64,000 nt of DNA from Taudactylus pleione (lineage: Eukaryota; Chordata; Amphibia; Anura; Myobatrachidae). The notes beneath the pieces were generated by a model, which saw only the letters and a program-made list of their open reading frames with translations, had not been told where the DNA came from and searched no databases. Of the stretch, positions 22,382-36,469 are shown one piece after another (position 1 is the first letter of the stretch; every line of letters begins with the position of its first letter). The DNA lies in NCBI GenBank assembly GCA_031769625.1, contig JAUIMM010000702.1, forward strand, positions 4,324,501-4,388,500. Direction: 5' to 3'. The translations under genes and the position numbers were made by a program.

Positions 22382-24460
22382 GTAATTAATGTTTATTAAT
22401 TACCGGTAATTCTCAGGCTAGACTAGTTCTAGTCCTGCAGAGGCACAATGATATGTTCTTGCTATATATTGATACTTCTAAAAATGTCTATTTGCTATGG
22501 ACTCTTCTACTTATGCGACACTGTGATTTGTTAGTGTCAGATATACAGTAATTCTGTTTATCTCAGGGTACAGTATATCTCACCTCTTCACTCTCCCTGT
22601 TTTACTCCATAAATCACACTTTATAGTCAAAATCCCCAACAGCATTACACTTACTTTTCCCAACCAAAAATCTTGAGGGTGGTTTTTCAAACACCTGGGC
22701 TTAATGTTGGGAAAATTTGAATCTTTTGATTAGAAGATTTGCCTCCGATGTCTAATATTTAAAGATAGATTATAGATAGATAGGTAGCTCAATCATTGAT
22801 AAATAGACACTAGTTAGATACAGATGTGTCTGCATACATCTATCCTCCTTGCGCTATAAGACGTGTTACAAATTACGTGCTAGCTCCATGTGACTCTGCA
22901 TTACAGAGCATCTTTCCATGCAACTTTTGCCCTTAAAATGTGTCTTTATTTGCAAAGCGATGTGAATAGGACGCAAAAGCAGCTTATACTGATTAAAATG
23001 ATATTCGGCATGCCTATATTCTGTGTGAGTGACTGCTGCTGTATCTGCATGCAAAATGCAACTTTACAGTGTCACAGCCACTGACACTGTAACGTATCAT
23101 TTTGCATGCAAATATATCCGCAGTCGCACACAGAACATAGGCATGCCACATATCATTTTAATCAGCATAAGCTCCTTGTCCATCATATTTTGCATCGCTT
23201 TGCAATGAAGACACATTTTAAGGGGAAAAGTTACACGAAAAGAACGCAGTTCTTTTGTGTCATGCCATGGTATACCATTTCCAGAAGGGCTGTTTAACGC
23301 ACAGGGAGACTAGGTGTATGTGAACACATCTGTAGATTGCCCATATATAGATAGATATAAAGATAGATAGATAGATAAAGAGATAGATAGTTAGATAGAG
23401 AGATAGATATAGAGATAGATAAAAAGATAGATTGATTGATAGATATAGAGATAAATAGATAAAGAGATAGATAGATAGAGCGAGAGATAGATAAATAGAT
23501 ATAAAGACAGATAGATTGATAGATATAGAGAAAGATAGACAGACAGATAGGCAGACACTAGTTCTTTGGCCCTGATAACTCATCATTTGCTGTGTTGCAA
23601 GTTATAATGTGTCGCTTTCTGTGTGTTGCTAGTTGTGTGAGCATTTGGTAGGGGATATAGACTGTAAGCTCCACTGGGGCAAGGACTGAAATGAATGGGC
23701 AAACATTTTTTGTAAAGCGCTGCGGAATGTATGTGCGCTATATAACAAGCTGGTAATAAATAATAATAAATAATTAGATACAGATGCATCCACATACATC
23801 AATCCTCCATGTGCTTTGAGATGTGTTATGAATAATGGGTGAGTACAATGTGACTCTGTAGCACAGAGCATCTTTCCAGGTGACTTTTTCCATTATTATG
23901 TGTCTGATTTGCAAAGCGATGCGAATAGGATGCAAAAGCAGCTTCTACTGATTAAAATGATATAAGGCATGCCTACTGTATAATCTGTGTGTGACTGAGC
24001 TGTATCTGCATGCGATATGCAATTTTACAGTGTCAGAGCCGCTGACACTGTAATGTAGCATTTTGCATGCGGATATATCCGCAGTCGCACACAGAACATA
24101 GGCATGCCACAGATCATTTTAATCAGCATAAGCTGCTTGTCCATTCTATTTTGCATCACTTTGCAATTAAGACAGATTTTAAGGGGAAAAGTTACACGAA
24201 AAGATGCTCACTTCTATTGTGTCGTGCCACAGTATAACACTACTAGAAGGACTGTTTAACATGAGAGGAGACTAGGTGTATGTGAACACATCTGTTGGTT
24301 GCCCATATTTATATAAATAGATTTATAGATAGAGAGATGGATCGGTACCAATTCATGCCACGGTATAACTTATCTACAAGGGCTGTTTAATGCGCAGTTA
24401 GGCTGGGTGTATGTGAACACATCTGTAGATCGTCCATATACTGTATAGATAGATATAGAC

Positions 24461-24491
<31 letters not shown>

Positions 24492-24740
24492 TATTCCAAA
24501 TTCACCCTGCCAACAAGGACAGACCCAACTGAGATATATTTGCATGCATAGTGTATAGCAAGAACATGTTATCGCGCCTCTAAATCTTTTTTTCCAGGTG
24601 GGCCTTTTCCATGAATCAAAATGTGAGGTCAGCATCTAAGTAAACTACATCGCTGGACTTTTGTGAGGTCTCCTTGAATCCAGACTTCTACTCATGGCAA
24701 CGATGAAAGAGGAACCAACGGAAGAGGAGACCCATAACAG
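22382..24740 (+). repeat. Unit 13, long, diverged (2359 bp)
   Basis: H1 centre 23078, SINE-like 23564-23775, H2 centre 24039 (loop GAGCCGC), exon-like segment 24598-24740 with the last GT donor in the window. The long frame of the exon-like segment has two nonsense changes ('AAGTAA' near 24639 and 'CGATGA' near 24702). A longer perfect GATA run (about 24466-24490) sits between H3 and the exon-like segment. Confidence 0.93.
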
Positions 24741-27086
24741 GTAATTAATGTTTATTAATTACCGGTAATTCTCAGGCTAGACTAGTTCTAGTCCTGCAGA
24801 GGCACAATGATATGTTCCTGCTATACATTGATACTTCCAAAAATGTCTATTTGCTATGGACTCTTCTACTTATGCGACACTGTGATTTGGTATTGTCAGA
24901 TATACAGTAATTCTGTTTATCTCAGGGTACAGTATATCTCAGCTCTTCACTCTCCCTGTTTTACTCCATAAATCACGCTTTTTAGTCAAAATCCCCAACA
25001 GCATTACACTCACCTTTCCCAACCAAGAATCTTGAGGGTGGTTTTTCAAACACCTGGGCTTAATGTTGGGAAAATTTGAATCTTTTGATTAGAAGATTTG
25101 CCTCCGATGTCTAATATTTAAAGATAGATTATAGATAGATAGGTAGCTCAATCATTGATAAATAGACACTAGTTAGATACAGATGTGTCTGCATACATCT
25201 ATCCTCCATGCGCTATAAGACGTGTTACAAATAATGTATGAGCGCCATGTGACTCGGCATTACAGAGCATCTTTCCATGCGACTTTTGCCCTTAAAATGT
25301 GTCTTTATTTGCAAAGTGATGTGAATAGGACGCAAAAGCAGCATATACTGATTAAAATGATATTCGGCATGCCTATATTCTGTGTGTGTGACTGCTGCTG
25401 TATCTGCATGCAAAATGCAACTTTACAGTGTCACAGCCAATGACACTGTAACGTATCATTTTGCATGCAGATATATCCGCAGTCGCACACAGAACATAGG
25501 AATGCCACATATCATTTTAATCAGCATAAGCTCCTTGTCCATCATATTTTGCATCGCTTTGCAATGAAGACACATTTTAAGGGGAAAAGTTACATGAAAA
25601 GACACTCAGTTCTATTGTGTCATTCCATGGTATAAGACTTCCAGAAGGGCTGTTTAATGTACAGGGAGACTAGGTGTATGTGAACACATCTGCAGATTGC
25701 CCATATATAGATAGATAAAAAGATAGATAGAAAGATAGATAAAGAGATAGATAGTTAGATAGAGAGATAGAGAGATAGAGATAGATAGATAGATTGATTG
25801 ATAGATATAGAGATAGATAGATAAAGAGATAGATAGATAGAGCGAGAGATAGATAGATAGATATAAAGATAGATAGATTGATAGATATAGAGATAGATAG
25901 ACTGATAGGCAGACACTAGTTCTTTGGCCCTTATAACTCGTCTTTCGCTGTGTTGCTAGTTATCATGTCTCGCTTTCTGTGTGTTGCTAGTTGTGGGAGC
26001 ATTTGGTAGGGGATATAGACTGTAAGCTCCACTGGGGCAAGGACTGAAATGAATGGCCAAATACTTTTTGTAAAGCGCTGCAGAATGTATGTGCGCTATA
26101 TAACAAGCTGGTAATAAATAATAATAAATAATTAGATACAGATGCATCCACATACATCAATCCTCCATGTGCTTTGAGATGTGTTACGAGTAATGGGTGA
26201 GTACAATGTGACTCTGTAGCACAGAGCATCTTTCCAGGTGACCTTTTCCATTAATATGTGTCTTATTTGCAAATCGATGCGAATAGGAAGCAAAAGCAGC
26301 TTCTACTGATTAAAATGACATACGGCATGCCTACTGTATATTCTTTATGCAACTTAGCTGTATCTGCATGCAATATGCAACTTTACAGTGTCACAGCCGC
26401 TGACACTGTAATGTAGCATTTTGCATGCAGATATATCCGCAGTCGCACACAGAACATAGGCATGCCACAGATCATTTTTATCAACATATGCTGCTTGTCC
26501 ATCATATTTTGCATCGCTTTGCAATTAAGACACATTTTAAGGGGAAAAGTTACACGAAAAGACGCATACTTCTATTGTGTTGTGCCATAGTATAACACTA
26601 CAAGAAGGATAGTTTAATGCAAGAGGAGACTAGGTGTATGTGAACACATCTGTTGGTTGCCCATATTTATATAAATAGATAGATAGATAGAGAGATGGAT
26701 CGGTACCGATTCGTGCCATGGTATAACTTATCTACAAGGGCTGTTTAATGCGCAGTGAGGCTAGGTGTATGTGAACACATCTGTAGATCGTCCATATACT
26801 GTATAGATAGATATAGACATAGATAGAAGGATAGATATAGTTCAAATTCACCCTGCCAACAATGACAGACCCAACTGAGATATATTTGCATGTATAGTGT
26901 ATAGCAAGAACATGTTATCGCGCCTCTCAATCTTTTTTTCCAGGTGGGCCTTTTCCATGAATCAAAATGTGAGGTCAGCATCTAAGCAAACTACATCGCT
27001 GGACTTTTGTGAGGTCTCCATGAATCCAGACTTCTACTCATGGCAACAATCAAAGAGGAACCAATGGAATAGGAGACCCAGAACAG
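24741..27086 (+). repeat. Unit 14, long (2346 bp), first donor-less unit
   Basis: H1 centre 25437, SINE-like 25922-26133, H2 centre 26397, exon-like segment 26944-27086. The segment is followed by TTATTT instead of GTAATT, so the splice donor is gone. In the ATG frame 'GAATAG' creates a stop at 27070-27072. Confidence 0.94.
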
Positions 27087-27092
27087 TTATTT
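27087..27092 (+). other. First destroyed donor (TTATTT) marking the second subfamily
   Basis: Two substitutions relative to GTAATT, including the essential G at +1. The same TTATTT follows all 16 later exon-like copies to 63274, so the change arose once and spread with the units. A GT one base inside the old exon (CA|GTTATTT) is a poor donor. Confidence 0.75.
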
Positions 27093-29434
27093 AATGTTTA
27101 TTAATTACTGGTAATTCTCAGGCTAGACTAGTTCTAGTACTGCAGAGGCACGATGATATGTTCTTGCTATACATTGGTACTTCCAAAAATGTCTATTTGC
27201 TATGGACTCTTCTACGTATGCGACACTGTGATTTGGTAGTGTCAGATATACAGTAATTCTGTTTATCTCAGGGTACAGTATATCTCAGCTCTTCACTCTC
27301 CCTGTTTACTCCATAAATCACACTTTATAGTCAAAATCCCCAACAGCATTACACTCACCTTTCCCAACCAAGAATCTTGAGGGTGGTTTTTCAAACACCT
27401 GGGCTTAATGTTGGGAAAATTTGAATCTTTTGATTAGAAGATTTGCCTCCGATGTCTAATATTTAAAGATAGATTATAGATAGATAGGTAGCTCAATCAT
27501 TGATAAATAGACACTAGTTAGATACAGATGTGTCTGCATACATCTATCCTCCATGCGCTATAAGACGTGTTACAAATAATGTGTGAGCGCCATGTGACTC
27601 GGCATTACAGAGCATCTTTCCATGCGACTTTTGCCCTTAAAATGTGTCTTTATTTGCAAAGTGATGTGAATAGGACGCAAAAGCAGCTTATACTGATTAA
27701 AATTATATTCGGCATGCCTATATTCTGTGTGTGTGACTGCTTCTGTATCTGCATGCAAAATGCAACTTTACAGTGTCACAGCCACTGACACTGTAACATA
27801 TCATTTTGCATGCAGATATATCCGCAGTCGCACACAGAACATAGGAATGCCACATATCATTTTAATCAGCATAAGCTCCTTGTCCATCATATTTTGCATC
27901 GCTTTGCAATGAAGACACATTTTAAGGGGAAAAGTTACACGAAAAGACACTCAGTTCTATTGTGTCATTCCATGGTATAACACTTCCAGAAGGGCTGTTT
28001 AATGTACAGGGAGACTAGGTGTATGTGAACACATCTGCAGATTGCCCATATATAGATAGATAAAAAGATAGATAGAAAGATAGATAAAGAGATAGATAGT
28101 TAGATAGAGAGATAGAGAGATAGAGATAGATAGATAGATTGATTGATAGATATAGAGATAGATAGATAAAGAGATAGATAGATAGAGCGAGAGATAGATA
28201 GATAGATAGATATAAAGATAGATAGATTGATAGATATAGAGATAGATAGACTGATAGGCAGACACTAGTTCTTTGGCCCTTATAACTCGTCTTTCGCTGT
28301 GTTGCTAGTTATCATGTCTCGCTTTCTGTGTGTTGCTAGTTGTGGGAGCATTTGGTAGGGGATATAGACTGTAAGCTCCACTGGGGCAAGGACTGAAATG
28401 AATGGCCAAATACTTTTTGTAAAGCGCTGCAGAATGTATGTGCGCTATATAACAAGCTGGTAATAAATAATAATAAATAATTAGATACAGATGCATCCAC
28501 ATACATCAATCCTCCATGTGCTTTGAGATGTGTTACGAGTAATGGGTGAGTACAATGTGACTCTGTAGCACAGAGCATCTTTCCAGGTGACCTTTTCCAT
28601 TAATATGTGTCTTATTTGCAAAGCGATGCGAATAGGAAGCAAAAGCAGCTTCTACTGATTAAAATGACATACGTCATGCCTACTGTATATTCTTTATGCA
28701 ACTGAGCTGTATCTGCATGCAATATGCAACTTTACAGTGTCACAGCCGCTGACACTGTAATGTAGCATTTTGCATGCAGATATATCCGCAGTCGCACACA
28801 GAACATAGGCATGCCACAGATCATCTTTATCAACATATGCTGCTTGTCCATCATATTTTGCATCGCTTTGCAATTAAGACACATTTTAAGGGGAAAAGTT
28901 ACACGAAAAGACGCATACTTCTATTGTGTTGTGCCACAGTATAACACTACAAGAAGGATAGTTTAACGCAAGAGGAGACTAGGTGTATGTGAACACATCT
29001 GTTGGTTGCCCATATTTATATAAATAGATAGATAGATAGAGAGATGGATCGGTACCGATTCGTGCCATGGTATAACTTATCTACAAGGGCTGTTTAATGC
29101 GCAGTGAGGCTAGGTGTATGTGAACACATCTGTAGATCGTCCATATACTGTATAGATAGATATAGACATAGATAGAAGGATAGATATAGTTCAAATTCAC
29201 CCTGCCAACAATGACAGACCCAACTGAGATATATTTGCATGTATAGTGTATAGCAAGAACATGTTATCGCGCCTCTCAATCTTTTTTCCAGGTGGGCCTT
29301 TTCCATGAATCAAAATGTGAGGTCAGCATCTAAGCAAACTACATCGCTGGACTTTTGTGAGGTCTCCATGAATCCAGACTTCTACTCATGGCAACAATCA
29401 AAGAGGAACCAATGGAATAGGAGACCCAGAACAG
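27087..29434 (+). repeat. Unit 15, long (2348 bp)
   Basis: H1 centre 27782, SINE-like 28271-28482, H2 centre 28746, exon-like segment 29292-29434, donor lost. The pyrimidine tract before the exon-like segment is one T shorter. The TAG in the ATG frame (29418-29420) is shared with unit 14, so these two are close relatives. Confidence 0.94.
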
Positions 29435-31775
29435 TTATTTAATGTTTATTAATTACTGGTAATTCTCAGGCTAGACTAGTTCTAGTACTGCAGAGGCACG
29501 ATGATATGTTCTTGCTATACATTGGTACTTCCAAAAATGTCTATTTGCTATGGACTCTTCTACGTATGCGACACTGTGATTTGGTAGTGTCAGATATACA
29601 GTAATTCTGTTTATCTCAGGGTACAGTATATCTCAGCTCTTCACTCTCCCTGTTTACTCCATAAATCACACTTTATAGTCAAAATCCCCAACAGCATTAC
29701 ACTCACCTTTCCCAACCAAGAATCTTGAGGGTGGTTTTTCAAACACCTGGGCTTAATGTTGGGAAAATTTGAATCTTTTGATTAGAAGATTTGCCTCCGA
29801 TGTCTAATATTTAAAGATAGATTATAGATAGATAGGTACTTCAATCATTGATAAATAGACACTAGTTAGATACAGATGTGTCTGCATACATCTATCCTCC
29901 ATGCGCTATAAGACATGTTACAAATAATGTGTGAGCGCCATGTGACTCGGCATTACAGAGCATCTTTCCATGCGACTTTTGCCCTTAAAATGTGTCTTTA
30001 TTTGCAAAGTGATGTGAATAGGACGCAAAAGCAGCTTATACTGATTAAAATTATATTCGGCATGCCTATATTCTGTGTGTGTGACTGCTTCTGTATCTGC
30101 ATGCAAAATGCAACTTTACAGTGTCACAGCCACTGACACTGTAACATATCATTTTGCATGCAGATATATCCGCAGTCGCACACAGAACATAGGAATGCCA
30201 CATATCATTTTAATCAGCATAAGCTCCTTGTCCATCATATTTTGCATCGCTTTGCAATGAAGACACATTTTAAGGGGAAAAGTTACACGAAAAGACACTC
30301 AGTTCTATTGTGTCATTCCATGGTATAACACTTCCAGAAGGGCTGTTTAATGCACAGGGAGACTAGGTGTATGTGAACACATCTGCAGATTGCCCATATA
30401 TAGATAGATATAAAGAAAGATAGAAAGATAGATAAAGAGATAGATAGTTAGATAGAGAGATAGAGAGATAGAGATAGATAGATAGATTGATTGATATAGA
30501 GATAGATAGATAAAGAGATAGATAGATAGAGCGAGAGATAGATAGATAGATATAAAGATAGATAGATTGATAGATATAGAGATAGATAGACTGATAGGCA
30601 GACTCTAGTTCTTTGGCCCTTATAACTCGTCTTTTGCTGTGTTGCTAGTTATCATGTCTCGCTTTCTGCGTGTTGCTAGTTGTGGGAGCATTTGGTAGGG
30701 GATATAGACTGTAAGCTCCACTGGGGCAAGGACTGAAATGAATGGCCAAATATTTTTTGTAAAGCGCTGCAGAATGTATGTGCGCTATATAACAAGCTGG
30801 TAATAAATAATAATAAAAAATTAGATACAGATGCATCCACATACATCAATCCTCCATGTGCTTTGAGATGTGTTATGAATAATGGGTGAGTACAATGTGA
30901 CTCTGTAGCACAGAGCATCTTTCCAGGTGACCTTTTCCATTAATATGTGTCTTATTTTCAAAGCGATGCGAATAGGACGCAAAAGCAGCTTCTACTGATT
31001 AAAATGATATACGGCATGCCTACTGTATAATCTGTATGCGACTGAGCTGTATCTGCATGCAATATGCAACTTTACAGTGTCACAGCCGCTGACACTGTAA
31101 TGTAGCATTTTGCATGCAGATATATCCGCAGTCGCACACAGAACATAGGCATGCCACAGATCATTTTTATCAACATATGCTGCTTGTCCATCATATTTTG
31201 CATCGCTTTGCAATTAAGACACATTTTAAGGGGAAAAGTTACACGAAAAGACGCATACTTCTATTGTGTTGTGCCACAGTATAACACTACAAGAAGGATA
31301 GTTTAACGCAAGAGGAGACTAGGTGTATGTGAACACATCTGTTGGTTGCCCATATTTATATAAATAGATAGATAGATAGAGAGATGGTTCGGTACCGATT
31401 CGTGCCATGGTATAACTTATCTACAAGGGCTGTTTAATGCGCAGTGAGGCTAGGTGTATGTGAACACATCTGTAGATCGTCCATATACTGTATAGATAGA
31501 TATAGACATAGATAGAAGGATAGATATAGTTCAAATTCACCCTGCCAACAATGACAGACCCAACTGAGATATATTTGCATGTATAGTGTATAGCAAGAAC
31601 ATGTTATCGCGCCTCTCAATCTTTTTTTCCAGGTGGGCCTTTTCCATGAATCAAAATGTGAGGTCAGCATCTAAGCAAACTACATCGCTGGACTTTTGTG
31701 AGGTCTCCATGAATCCAGACTTCTACTCATGGCAACAATCAAAGAGGAACCAATGGAAGAGGAGACCCAGAACAG
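29435..31775 (+). repeat. Unit 16, long (2341 bp)
   Basis: H1 centre 30130, SINE-like 30611-30822 (tail AATAAAAAATT), H2 centre 31086, exon-like segment 31633-31775, donor lost. 'CATTGGTACT' in the leader is shared with unit 15. Confidence 0.94.
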
Positions 31776-34124
31776 TTATTTAATGTTTATTAATTACTGG
31801 TAATTCTCAGGCTAGACTAGTTCTAGTACTGCAGAGGCACGATGATATGTTCTTGCTATACATTGATACTTCCAAAAATGTCTATTTGCTATGGACTCTT
31901 CTACTTATGCGACACTGTGATTTGGTAGTGTCAGATATACAGTAATTCTGTTTATCTCAGGGTACAGTATATCTCAGCTCTTCACTCTCCCTGTTTACTC
32001 CATAAATCACACTTTATAGTCAAAATCCCCAACAGCATTACACTCACCTTTCCCAACCAAGAATCTTGAGGGTGGTTTTTCAAACACCTGGGCTTAATGT
32101 TGGGAAAATTTGAATCTTTTGATTAGAAGATTTGCCTCCGATGTCTAATATTTAAAGATAGATTATAGATAGATAGGTAGCTCAATCATTGATAAATAGA
32201 CACTAGTTAGATACAGATGTGTCTGCATACATCTATCCTCCATGCGCTATAAGACGTGTTACAAATAATGTGTGAGCGCCATGTGACTCGGCATTACAGA
32301 GCATCTTTCCATGCGACTTTTGCCCTTAAAATGTGTCTTTATTTGCAAAGTGATGTGAATAGGACGCAAAAGCAGCTTATACTGATTAAAATTATATTCG
32401 GCATGCCTATATTCTGTGTGTGTGACTGCTTCTGTATCTGCATGCAAAATGCAACTTTACAGTGTCACAGCCACTGACACTGTAACATATCATTTTGCAT
32501 GCAGATATATCCGCAGTCGCACACAGAACATAGGAATGCCACATATCATTTTAATCAGCATAAGCTCCTTGTCCATCATATTTTGCATCGCTTTGCAATG
32601 AAGACACATTTTAAGGGGAAAAGTTACACGAAAAGACACTCAGTTCTATTGTGTCATTCCATGGTATAACACTTCCAGAAGGGCTGTTTAATGCACAGGG
32701 AGACTAGGTGTATGTGAACACATCTGCAGATTGCCCATATATAGATAGATATAAAGATAGATAGAAAGATAGATAAAGAGATAGATAGTTAGATAGAGAG
32801 ATAGAGAGATAGAGATAGATAGATAGATAGATTGATAGATATAGAGATAGATAGATAAAGAGATATATAGATAGATAGAGTGAGAGATAGATAGATAGAT
32901 ATAAAGATAGATAGATTGATAGATATAGAGATAGATAGACTGATAGGCAGACTCTAGTTCTTTGGCCCTTATAACTCGTCTTTCGCTGTGTTGCTAGTTA
33001 TCATGTCTCGCTTTCTGTGTGTTGCTAGTTGTGGGAGCATTTGGTAGGGGATATAGACTGTAAGCTCCACTGGGGCAAGTACTGAAATGAATGGCCAAAT
33101 ATTTTTTGTAAAGCACTGCAGAATGTATGTGCGCTATATAACAAGCTGGTAATAAATAATAATAAATAATTAGATACAGATGCATCCACATACATCAATC
33201 CTCCATGTGCTTTGAGATGTGTTACGAATAATGGGTGAGTACAATGTGACTCTGTAGCACAGAGCATCTTTCCAGGTGACCTTTTCCATTAATATGTGTC
33301 TTATTTTCAAAGCGATGCGAAAAGGACGCACAAGCAGCTTCTACTGATTAAAATGATATACGGCATGCCTACTATTTAATCTGTATGCGACTGAGCTGTA
33401 TCTGCATGCAATATGCAACTTTACAGTGTCACAGCCGCTGACACTGTAATGTAGCATTTTGCATGCAGATATATCCGCAGTCGCACACAGAACATAGGCA
33501 TGCCACAGATCATTTTTATCAACATATGCTGCTTGTCCATCATATTTTGCATCACTTTGCAATTAAGACACATTTTAAGGGGAAAAGTTACACGAAAAGA
33601 CGCATACTTCTTTTGTGTTGTGCCACAGTATAACACTACAAGAAGGATAGTTTAACGCAAGAGGAGACTAGGTGTATGTGAACACATCTGTTGGTTGCCC
33701 ATATTTATATAAATAGATAGATAGATAGAGAGATTGATCGGTACCGATTCGTGCCATGGTATAACTTATCTACAAGGGCTGTTTAATGCGCAGTGAGGCT
33801 AGGTGTATGTGAACACATCTGTAGATCGTCCATATACTGTATAGATAGATATAGACATAGATAGAAGGATAGATATAGTTCAAATTCACCCTGCCAACAA
33901 TGACAGACCCAACTGAGATATATTTGCATGTATAGTGTATAGCAAGAACATGTTATCGCGCCTCTCAATCTTTTTTTCCAGGTGGGCCTTTTCCATGAAT
34001 CAAAATGTGAGGTCAGCATCTAAGCAAACTACATCGCTGGACTTTTGTGATGTCTCCATGAATCCTGACTTCTACTCATGGCAACAATCAAAGAGGAACC
34101 AACGGAAGAGGAGACCCAGAACAG
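31776..34124 (+). repeat. Unit 17, long (2349 bp)
   Basis: H1 centre 32471, SINE-like 32960-33171 (with 'AAGCACTGCAG'), H2 centre 33435, exon-like segment 33982-34124, donor lost. Private changes in the exon-like segment include 'GTGATGTCTCC' and 'AATCCTGAC'. Confidence 0.94.
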
Positions 34125-36469
34125 TTATTTAATGTTTATTAATTACTGGTAATTCTCAGGCTAGACTAGTTCTAGTACTGCAGAGGCACGATGATATGTT
34201 CTTGCTATACATTGATACTTCCAAAAATGTCTATTTGCTATGGACTCTTCTACTTATGCGACACTGTGATTTGGTAGTGTCAGATATACAGTAATTCTGT
34301 TTATCTCAGGGTACAGTATATCTCAGCTCTTCACTCTCCCTGTTTACTCCATAAATCACACTTTATAGTCAAAATCCCCAACAGCATTACACTCACCTTT
34401 CCCAACCAAGAATCTTGAGGGTGGTTTTTCAAACACCTGGGCTTAATGTTGGGAAAATTTGAATCTTTTGATTAGAAGATTTGCCTCCGATGTCTAATAT
34501 TTAAAGATAGATTATAGATAGATAGGTAGCTCAATCATTGATAAATAGACACTAGTTAGATACAGATGTGTCTGCATACATCTATCCTCCATGCGCTATA
34601 AGACGTGTTACAAATAATGTGTGAGCGCCATGTGACTCGGCATTACAGAGCATCTTTCCATGCGACTTTTGCCCTTAAAATGTGTCTTTATTTGCAAAGT
34701 GATGTGAATAGGACGCAAAAGCAGCTTATACTGATTAAAATTATATTCGGCATGCCTATATTCTGTGTGTGTGACTGCTGCTGTATCTGCATGCAAAATG
34801 CAACTTTACAGTGTCACAGCCACTGACACTGTAACATATCATTTTGCATGCAGATATATCCGCAGTCGCACACAGAACATAGGAATGCCACATATCATTT
34901 TAATCAGCATAAGCTCCTTGTCCATCATATTTTGCATCGCTTTGCAATGAAGACACATTTTAAGGGGAAAAGTTACACGAAAAGACACTCAGTTCTATTG
35001 TGTCATTCCATGGTATAACACTTCCAGAAGGGCTGTTTAATGCACAGGGAGACTAGGTGTATGTGAACACATCTGCAGATTGCCCATATATAGATAGATA
35101 TAAAGATAGATAGAAAGATAGATAAAGAGATAGATAGTTAGATAGAGAGATAGAGAGATAGAGATAGATAGATAGATTGATAGATATAGAGATAGATAGA
35201 TAAAGAGATAGATAGATAGATAGAGCGAGAGATAGATAGATAGATATAAAGATAGATAGATTGATAGATATAGAGATAGATAGAGTGATAGGCAGACTCT
35301 AGTTCTTTGGCCCTTATAACTCGTCTTTCGCTGTGTTGCTAGTTATCATGTCTCGCTTTCTGCGTGTTGCTAGTTGTGGGAGCATTTGGTAGGGCATATA
35401 GACTGTAAGCTCCACTGGGGCAAGGACTGAAATGAATGGCCAAATATTTTTTGTAAAGCGCTGCAGAATGTATGTGCGCTATATAACAAGCTGGTAATAA
35501 ATAATAATAAATAATTAGATACAGATGCATCCACATACATCAATCCTCCATGTGCTTTGAGATGTGTTACGAATAATGGGTGAGTACAATGTGACTCTGT
35601 AGCACAGAGCATCTTTCCAGGTGACCTTTTCCATTAATATGTGTCTTATTTTCAAAGCGATGCGAATAGGACGCAAAAGCAGCTTCTACTGATTAAAATG
35701 ATATACGGCATGCCTACTGTATAATCTGTATGCGACTGAGCTGTATCTGCATGCAATATGCAACTTTACAGTGTCACAGCCGCTGACACTGTAATGTAGC
35801 ATTTAGCATGCAGATATATCCGCAGTCGCACACAGAACATAGGCATGCCACAGATCATTTTTATCAACATATGCTGCTTGTCCATCATATTTTGCATCGC
35901 TTTGCAATTAAGACACATTTTAAGGGGAAAAGTTACACGAAAAGACGCATACTTCTATTGTGTTGTGCCACAGTATAACACTACAAGAAGGATAGTTTAA
36001 CGCAAGAGGAGACTAGGTGTATGTGAACACATCTGTTGGTTGCCCATATTTATATAAATAGATAGATAGATAGAGAGATGGATCGGTACCGATTCGTGCC
36101 ATGGTATAACTTATCTACAAGGGCTGTTTAATGCGCAGTGAGGCTAGGTGTATGTGAACACATCTGTAGATCGTCCATATACTGTATAGATAGATATAGA
36201 CATAGATAGAAGGATAGATATAGTTCAAATTCACCCTGCCAACAATGACAGACCCAACTGAGATATATTTGCATGTATAGTGTATAGCAAGAACATGTTA
36301 TCGCACCTCTCAATCTTTTTTTCCAGGTGGGCCTTTTCCATGAATCAAAATGTGAGGTCAGCATCTAAGCAAACTACATTGCTGGACTTTTGTGAGGTCT
36401 CCATGAATCCAGACTTCTACTCATGGCAACGATCAAAGAGGAACCAACGGAAGAGGAGACCCAGAACAG
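34125..36469 (+). repeat. Unit 18, long (2345 bp)
   Basis: H1 centre 34820, SINE-like 35305-35516, H2 centre 35780 (right arm 'ATTTAGCATGC'), exon-like segment 36327-36469, donor lost. 'ACATTGCTGG' replaces 'ACATCGCTGG' from here through unit 23, and again in unit 26. Confidence 0.94.

Noticed and set aside
23260..23586. Minus-strand frames rich in Ser/Ile/Tyr/Leu, up to 108 codons, here and near 28.0, 50.1, 57.1, 59.5 and 61.8 kb
   Set aside because: They are translations of GATA microsatellite; length follows tract length and not any protein family.
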